Shown piece by piece: positions 22,970-27,762 of a stretch of 27,762 nucleotides of DNA. The position numbers and the translations under genes were made by a program. This DNA is from JAVDCA01 sp035764045. GTDB taxonomy: Bacteria > Pseudomonadota > Alphaproteobacteria > Rhizobiales > Xanthobacteraceae. The notes beneath the pieces are model-generated. The model searched no databases. It was given only the letters and a program-made list of their open reading frames with translations, and was not told where the DNA came from. How positions within the stretch are numbered: the stretch's first letter is position 1; each line of letters starts with the position of its first letter. Where the stretch lies: NCBI GenBank assembly GCA_035764045.1, contig DASTZX010000347.1, forward strand, positions 1-27,762, in the 5' to 3' direction.

Positions 22970-23830
22970 TCAGCGCCAAGCTAACATGTTGTGCAGCACG
23001 GTCCTTAGCGCCACGTTCGACATCGGAACGATCCGCAACGATCTGCCTATCGCCACCGCCGCAGCGAGCGGGTTGCCGCCCCGACGATGAGCCGCCGCAC
23101 GAACCACTTCCGCGGCCGCCCTGAAACGCCGGCACTCGCTGGCGGGCAAGCTCGCCAGATGTTTCAATTCCATCTGTTCGAGGGCCGCAAGAACAGCCTG
23201 CGGGTTTGGGTTGGGTGATGGCTGGATACGCGCCAGCGGTTGGTTGAGATATCCGAGCCCATGCGTGCCTGCGTAGCGTAACAGCCAGTCCCAATCCTCC
23301 AGCCGCAGAAGAGAGATATCATAGGCGCCGATCTTGCCATAAACATCACGTCTGCAGATCAGCGTCGAACCCGGACTGACGAAGCATCCCCATACGAGAT
23401 CCTCCAACCCAATCTTTCCTGTCGGATAAGTCCGCTTCGTGATCTCCCTCCCATTTGGCCGCATGATGTGGAATGAAGTGCAGCTCGCGGCGAATTGATG
23501 GGTGCGCATGAAATCGAGTTGGCGGACGAGCTTTTCCGGCAGCCACGTGTCGTCTGAATCGAGAAACGCCACATATTGACCACACGCAGCCGCAATGCCG
23601 GTATTGCGCGCGGCGGCAGCGCCCAGGTTGCGCTCATGCCGGATCAAGGTGATCCGCGGCTCATAGCGGCGCAACGCACCTGCCAAATCGTCCGTCGAGC
23701 CATCGTCCACCACGAGAACGCGAACCGACCAATCGGGGCCCGGCAGCTGCTGCGCCAGCACACTCTCGATCGCGGGCGCAATCGTTCCGGCGCGATTCCA
23801 GACCGGTATGATCACTGAAACGGTAGTCAT
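22970..23830 (-). CDS. Family 2 glycosyltransferase (GT-A fold)
   Basis: This 286-residue inverting glycosyltransferase starts MTTVSVIIPVWNRAGTIAPA. VLVVDDGSTDDLAGALRRY holds the nucleotide-sugar binding region, RNLGAAAARNTGIAAACGQY follows, and VAFLDSDDTWLPEKLVRQ contains the metal-binding DxD motif. A further LRLEDWDWLLRYAGTH carries the E-D-W segment that usually provides the catalytic base. No transmembrane helix is visible, so it is probably a cytoplasmic, membrane-associated enzyme adding one sugar to the lipid-linked unit. The in-frame upstream extension to 23905 is unlike the family, so the ATG at 23830 is preferred. It heads the leftward run that includes gmd and fcl. Donor and acceptor are unknown. 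Confidence 0.92.
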   Translation of the reverse strand: MTTVSVIIPVWNRAGTIAPAIESVLAQQLPGPDWSVRVLVVDDGSTDDLAGALRRYEPRITLIRHERNLGAAAARNTGIAAACGQYVAFLDSDDTWLPEKLVRQLDFMRTHQFAASCTSFHIMRPNGREITKRTYPTGKIGLEDLVWGCFVSPGSTLICRRDVYGKIGAYDISLLRLEDWDWLLRYAGTHGLGYLNQPLARIQPSPNPNPQAVLAALEQMELKHLASLPASECRRFRAAAEVVRAAAHRRGGNPLAAAVAIGRSLRIVPMSNVALRTVLHNMLAWR

Positions 23831-23952
23831 TGGGTTGCGTCTTGGACGGTCAACTGCAAATTTGTTCAAATCCGTCATTGACCCGGCCGGAAATGGCGGA
23901 CACACATCGGTGCGACTGGTTCGACGCCCGCAGCGTTCCGCATAACGACATC

Positions 23953-24894
23953 ATGACGACCAGCTTCTCAATCATCGTTCCGACGCTAAACCGCCGCCGA
24001 ATGCTTCGGGAAGCGCTGGCGAGCATTCGCGCGCAGCGTTGGGGCGACGTTGAGATCATCGTGGTTGACGGCGGCTCGACCGATGGCACGATCGATGACC
24101 TCGAGCGTGAGCTCGACGTCCAGCTCATCGAAGGGCCGGACCGCGGGCTCTATGACGCCATCAACAAGGGAATCGCTCGTTCCAGCGGCGAGATTATCGG
24201 TATCCTGAACTCCGACGACGACTTCCCTCCCGGCGCTTTCGCCGCGGTCGCGGCGGCATTCACCCCTGACGCGCAGGCCGTCTGCGGCACCGCGCTCATG
24301 ATCGCCGGCGATCAAGTCGTGAGCGTATTCGACGATCAACGCGCCAAGGCGCTCGACTCGCCCCGGATCTCGCTGATCGGCTCATGCGTGCTCAATGCCC
24401 GGTTCATGCGCCGGAACGCGGTGACGCGCATCGGCCCCTTCAGCCTTGACTACACGTACGTATCAGACCGGGATTGGCTGACCCGGTGGTACGAAGCCGG
24501 ACTTTCGACCGTGACGATCGGCGATGTCGTTTATCGCTATCGCCAGCATCCCGGCTCCCTCACCTTCGATGCCGAGCGCCGGGGTGAATTGCTGATCCGC
24601 GAGGATCTCCTCCGGCTGGCGCGGCGTTGGCGCAATGACCCGGCGGCTAGCGCCGAGACACGTCATGTCGCCATGCTGTTGGAAGGCCGATGCATCGCGA
24701 AACTCACCGCATCGGCCGTCCGCGAGCACCGCATGGCTGATGCGGCTCGTTGGCTTTGCGAGATTGATGGACGCCGCTCTCCGGACCCGCTCATATCGAT
24801 AGCCCGAGCGGGCGGCGACTGGATCCGCAATACTCGCTTCATCCCCGTTTTCCGTTCATCCGACCCGAGCCGGAATGGCGTAGTCCGCTCATAA
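23953..24894 (+). CDS. Family 2 glycosyltransferase, WcaE-like
   Basis: This 313-residue GT2 enzyme starts MTTSFSIIVPTLNRRRMLRE. It has EIIVVDGGSTDGTIDDLERE, then EGPDRGLYDAINKGIARSSG and GILNSDDDFPPGAFAAV with the metal-binding D-D motif. The GPDRGLYDAINKG block is typical of the WcaE-type subgroup of surface-polysaccharide transferases. YTYVSDRDWLTRWYEAGLST holds the later acidic residues, and the C-terminal ~90 residues are helical and variable. No ideal Shine-Dalgarno precedes the ATG at 23953. An ATG 20 codons earlier (23893) has a slightly better upstream purine run but adds non-family residues. It is divergent from the other GT2 gene by 122 bp and converges on the GT4 gene with a 32-bp gap. 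Confidence 0.92.
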   Translation: MTTSFSIIVPTLNRRRMLREALASIRAQRWGDVEIIVVDGGSTDGTIDDLERELDVQLIEGPDRGLYDAINKGIARSSGEIIGILNSDDDFPPGAFAAVAAAFTPDAQAVCGTALMIAGDQVVSVFDDQRAKALDSPRISLIGSCVLNARFMRRNAVTRIGPFSLDYTYVSDRDWLTRWYEAGLSTVTIGDVVYRYRQHPGSLTFDAERRGELLIREDLLRLARRWRNDPAASAETRHVAMLLEGRCIAKLTASAVREHRMADAARWLCEIDGRRSPDPLISIARAGGDWIRNTRFIPVFRSSDPSRNGVVRS

Positions 24895-24926
24895 CAACAA
24901 GAGAGCTTCTGGATTGCTCGAGTGAA

Positions 24927-26153
24927 CTAGGCCCACGCACGCCGAACAGACGCGAATTCGTCCAACGACGCGAGTACGCCTTTCGCGTATTCGTCCCAGG
25001 TGTGCTTCGAGGCCCGTATCTTTCCGGCGCTCACGACCCGGCTTCGGGTGTTGGAGTCGCGAAGCGACAGGATTGCGTCCGCAAGAGCCCCTTCGTCTAC
25101 CGGAGAAACGAAGATCGCGGCATTCTCCAGCTGCTCCCGTGCGCCCGGTACATCGGAGGCGACTACTGGGCAGCCCAGAGCAAATGCCTCGAGCGGCGGC
25201 AGGTTGTCGGGCCCGAAGAACGTCGGAAAGGCGAGGCAGTGGGCTCCGCGATAAAGCTCGATCAGCTCCGACTGTTCGACAAAGCCGAGAAAGCTTGTGC
25301 AACTCTCAAGGCCGAGACGAGCGGCATAATCCCGTACATGGCAGATATTTCCCTTGTCTGCGCCCACAAACACGGCGCCAGGCTGCCATCCGCTTTTTTC
25401 CCGCACGATCCGGCAGGCTTCCAATATCAGCACATGATTTTTGTGCGGCCAGAACTGCGCCGGGTAAAATACATAATCGGGAGGCAAATCGAATCTCTTG
25501 AGGAGATCGGGTGCTGGCGGCGCGCCTGCTGCCTTCAGGGCGAACCCTGGCGTCGCAAAAGGCAGAACCTTGATCCGTCCGGGCGGTATTTGGAAGAAAG
25601 AGGCTATTTCCTCGCGCCCTTGCTGTGTTCCGGTATAGACGAAGGTCGCCTGCCGCAGCGGAGCGTAACCGGCCTCGCGCTGATCCCATTCCCGGCCTCG
25701 GCTGACTTCGGGAAACCACGGACTGACCCGATGGTGCAAGTCCCACACGGTGGCCGCAAACGGGATACCCGGGCTCGTCCCGGTGCATGGAGCCAAATGG
25801 AGCAGAAAATGGATGTGCTCGCGCGCGTAGATTTCCTCCCAGGAAATCTCGATCGGCGGCACGGGTCTGGACCGGGACCTGCGCATGAAACGGCGTATGC
25901 GCTGCACTAACGACTGCGATTCGAGAGCTCGATCCCGTCGAGCCGACAATTCCATGTTCTCGCGGCTGAGATCAAGATAGTGAAATTCCGGGTTCGATTC
26001 CGCGATATGCCGGCTGTCGCCGTCAACGCAAAGAATAAGCTCGTGGGCGTAAGTGTTCCGCGCGCGGCTCAGTGCGCTCAGCAGCTCCGTTACATAGGTG
26101 TAGGCGCCGCCGCCGTCGGGCGCTGGAGCACCGGTATGGATGCCGACCCGCAT
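24927..26153 (-). CDS. Family 4 (group 1) glycosyltransferase
   Basis: This 408-residue GT-B fold transferase begins MRVGIHTGAPAPDGGGAYTY, whose glycine-rich turn is the usual acceptor-side start. The C-terminal nucleotide-sugar domain has YVFYPAQFWPHKNHVLILEA (the common 'W-HKN' segment), PGAVFVGADKGNICHVRDYA, TSFLGFVEQSELIELYRGAH, CLAFPTFFGPDNLPPLEAFA (the E-x-F/G-x-x-x-L-E region) and GCPVVASDVPGAREQLENAA. These are characteristic of the mannosyltransferase-rich GT4 family. The ATG at 26153 begins 8 bp after the stop of the upstream methyltransferase gene, which supports this start over the longer frame and places both in one operon. It is a candidate mannosyl- or perosaminyl-transferase given the GDP-sugar genes, but the donor is unproven. 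Confidence 0.92.
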   Translation of the reverse strand: MRVGIHTGAPAPDGGGAYTYVTELLSALSRARNTYAHELILCVDGDSRHIAESNPEFHYLDLSRENMELSARRDRALESQSLVQRIRRFMRRSRSRPVPPIEISWEEIYAREHIHFLLHLAPCTGTSPGIPFAATVWDLHHRVSPWFPEVSRGREWDQREAGYAPLRQATFVYTGTQQGREEIASFFQIPPGRIKVLPFATPGFALKAAGAPPAPDLLKRFDLPPDYVFYPAQFWPHKNHVLILEACRIVREKSGWQPGAVFVGADKGNICHVRDYAARLGLESCTSFLGFVEQSELIELYRGAHCLAFPTFFGPDNLPPLEAFALGCPVVASDVPGAREQLENAAIFVSPVDEGALADAILSLRDSNTRSRVVSAGKIRASKHTWDEYAKGVLASLDEFASVRRAWA

Positions 26154-26161
26154 AAGACTTA

Positions 26162-26941
26162 TCAATCGGCTCTGGCGCGGGCTGCCACGTAGCCCGACCA
26201 GCATCGAGCTCCGAGTTCTCGACCCGAAAGCCATTCACCCGATTCGACGATTTCGAACCCCGCACCAGCGGCAAGCAGTTCGATCTCGGGAAGGAAGAGA
26301 TATCGCATCGGATGAACCTCCGTGCGCTCCTCACTGAGACCGGTCTTTTTATCTATGGCTATAAATGTATATTTCACATCGACAATGTTGCGATTGACGT
26401 GGTGATCAGGTTCGGCGATCCGAACGATGTCGACATCCGCGTTGGCCACACGTCTCACACGCACCTCCGGCCGGTCCGTAAGCACTGCCGGGCCGTACCA
26501 GAAATCGAAAACAAAGAGCCCGCCTGGCGCCGTAGCTGACCGCGCCGTCCGAAAGGTGCGACGCAGCGCGTCGTTCGTCGTCTGATAGCTCATTACGTGG
26601 AACAACGAGATCACCGCATCGTGCACGGTGTCGGCCTGATAATTGGTGGCGTCGCCCTCGATCAACTCAATCCGGTCTCGAAGGCCTGCCGACAATCGGA
26701 CAATCCTCTCTCGACCCCTGGCGATCATATCAGCGCTGCGGTCGATGCCCGCCACCGAGAAGCCGGATCGCGCAAATTCGACTGCATGGCGCGCACTCCC
26801 GCATCCGAGCTCCAGCAACGAGGCCGCCGCGGGCCTGTGCCTCTTGATCACATCCACCGTAAAGGCGGCCTCCGCTCCATAATCCTTATCGGCATAGAAG
26901 AGATCGTAGTAGGACACATAATCGGCTCCGAAGACGGTCAA
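26162..26941 (-). CDS. Class I SAM-dependent methyltransferase, TTG start overlapping the upstream stop
   Basis: This 259-residue methyltransferase has SLLELGCGSARHAVEFARSG (motif I), GFSVAGIDRSADMIARGRER, IELIEGDATNYQ and DAVISLFHVMSYQTTNDALR, then GGLFVFDFWYGPAVLTDRPE. The N-terminus TVFGADYVSYYDLFYADKDY matches the conserved lead of a group found in polysaccharide loci. That makes the TTG at 26941 the right start even though it is rare. The TTG overlaps the TGA of the upstream aminotransferase (TTGA) and has GGGAGA about eight bases before it. It probably methylates a sugar hydroxyl or amino group of the repeat unit or chain end. The acceptor is unknown, and sequence does not separate N- from O-methylation. 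Confidence 0.9.
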   Translation of the reverse strand: MTVFGADYVSYYDLFYADKDYGAEAAFTVDVIKRHRPAAASLLELGCGSARHAVEFARSGFSVAGIDRSADMIARGRERIVRLSAGLRDRIELIEGDATNYQADTVHDAVISLFHVMSYQTTNDALRRTFRTARSATAPGGLFVFDFWYGPAVLTDRPEVRVRRVANADVDIVRIAEPDHHVNRNIVDVKYTFIAIDKKTGLSEERTEVHPMRYLFLPEIELLAAGAGFEIVESGEWLSGRELGARCWSGYVAARARAD

Positions 26942-27762
26942 GAAAGGATCTCCCGCAATGCGCGCGCGCAGGCATCAGCCTCGTCTTCTGTCAAACCGAC
27001 CCCGCTCGGCAGATAGAATCCGCGGCGCGCGATCCGCTCCGCATTCGGGCAACGTTCGTTCACGAACAAGCCGCGCTTCCGCAACACCGGTTGCTCGTGC
27101 ATCGGCCAAAAAAAGTGCCGGCTGTCGATTCCCTTCGACTTGAGGCGGGCTATCGCCTCGATGGCATCGAATTGCACTTGGTCGTCGAGAACAACCCCAA
27201 AAACCCAGTAACTATTGTTGGCGTAGGCCGTGCGCTCGAGCGGCAGGCGCAGCCGCGACTCGCCGCGAAGCCGCTCTTGGTACCATGACCCGACCTCCCG
27301 CTTCTTTGCCAGAACAACGTCGATGCGCTCGAGCTGGGCGACGCCTACTGCCGCCTGCAGATTGCTCATGCGGAAGTTCCAGCCCAGTTCCTCATGGACG
27401 TAGCGTCTTTCGCGATCGAAGCACAAATTGCGTAGCGACCGAGCGCGATCGGCCAACGTCGGGTCATTGGTCAGCACCATCCCGCCCTCGCCGGTGGTGA
27501 CCTGCTTGTTCGGATAGAAGCTCACCGTTGCGATGTCGCCGAGCGAGCCCACACGCCGCCCCTTGTAGGTCTGCCCGTGCTGCTCCGCTGCGTCCTCGAT
27601 GACGAACAGACCATGGCGTCGCGCCAGATCAAGTACCGGGTCCATGTCGACCGGAAGACCATAGATGTGAACAACCATGATCGCCTTGGTCCGGCTGGTC
27701 ACCTTGCTCGCGAGCAGAACTGGATCGAGGTTCCACGTGTCCGCCTGACAATCCACCACAAC
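26938..27762 (-). CDS. DegT/DnrJ/EryC1/StrS sugar aminotransferase, 5' end cut by the window edge (perosamine synthase-like)
   Basis: The visible 274 residues are the C-terminal three quarters of a PLP-dependent sugar aminotransferase of ~370. LFVIEDAAEQHGQTYKGRRV carries the ring-nitrogen Asp, and SFYPNKQVTTGEGGMVLTND carries the Schiff-base Lys; the NK-x-x-TTGEGG form is common in GDP-perosamine synthases. Near the C-terminus SRHFFWPMHEQPVLRKRGLF resembles the same subgroup's substrate-lid segment. With gmd in the window, a natural reaction is amination of GDP-4-keto-6-deoxymannose to GDP-perosamine, although other 4-keto sugars are possible. Its stop overlaps the TTG of the methyltransferase gene, indicating tight coupling. 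The true start lies beyond 27762. Confidence 0.9.
   Translation of the reverse strand, partial: VVVDCQADTWNLDPVLLASKVTSRTKAIMVVHIYGLPVDMDPVLDLARRHGLFVIEDAAEQHGQTYKGRRVGSLGDIATVSFYPNKQVTTGEGGMVLTNDPTLADRARSLRNLCFDRERRYVHEELGWNFRMSNLQAAVGVAQLERIDVVLAKKREVGSWYQERLRGESRLRLPLERTAYANNSYWVFGVVLDDQVQFDAIEAIARLKSKGIDSRHFFWPMHEQPVLRKRGLFVNERCPNAERIARRGFYLPSGVGLTEDEADACARALREILS

Overview
This window is high-GC, gene-dense DNA that looks like an alphaproteobacterium, probably of the Hyphomicrobiales (Bradyrhizobium/Xanthobacteraceae side). This is inferred from codon bias, protein flavour and gene content, not from a database search. It covers the left part of a surface-polysaccharide (O-antigen, capsule or exopolysaccharide) locus with unrelated genes to its left. 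The locus runs off the right edge.

Left part (1-7680): a leftward RND efflux pair (lipoprotein adaptor, then the first ~490 residues of the pump) diverges from a rightward HtrA-like serine protease with no evident signal peptide. The protease overlaps the 3' end of leftward murJ by 35 bp. Next comes a leftward HxlR-type regulator with a C-terminal SCP2-like domain, divergent from an acyl-CoA-dehydrogenase-fold enzyme. A palindrome sits on the regulator's predicted -10 box, and a second perfect palindrome lies just before the dehydrogenase start.

Middle part (7681-12126): a leftward group of transaldolase, Gfo/Idh/MocA sugar-nucleotide oxidoreductase and DegT-type aminotransferase. The last two form a 3-oxidation/3-amination pair, either GnnA/GnnB (UDP-GlcNAc3N for diaminoglucose lipid A) or WbpB/WbpE (UDP-GlcNAc3NA). 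A 332-bp regulatory region with a large imperfect hairpin separates them from rightward galE.

Right part (12137-27762): a leftward run in the order GT2 glycosyltransferase, gmd, fcl, asparagine-synthase-like amidotransferase, TviB/WbpO-type UDP-HexNAc 6-dehydrogenase, UDP-glucuronate-4-epimerase-like enzyme, O-antigen-ligase-like membrane protein, a small translationally coupled lipoprotein, bifunctional manC, and an AT-richer FkbM methyltransferase. A divergent GT2 follows, then a leftward, tightly coupled aminotransferase (5' end missing), SAM methyltransferase and GT4 glycosyltransferase.

Together the genes can supply GDP-mannose (ManC), GDP-4-keto-6-deoxymannose (Gmd), GDP-L-fucose (Fcl) and possibly GDP-perosamine (right-edge aminotransferase). 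They can also supply UDP-galactose, UDP-N-acetylhexosaminuronic acids and perhaps their amides, with three glycosyltransferases, methylation and a ligase/polymerase-like step. No initiating phosphoglycosyltransferase, Wzx flippase, chain-length regulator, export porin or phosphomannomutase is seen here; they may lie outside the window. No tRNA, rRNA, IS element or CRISPR was recognised.
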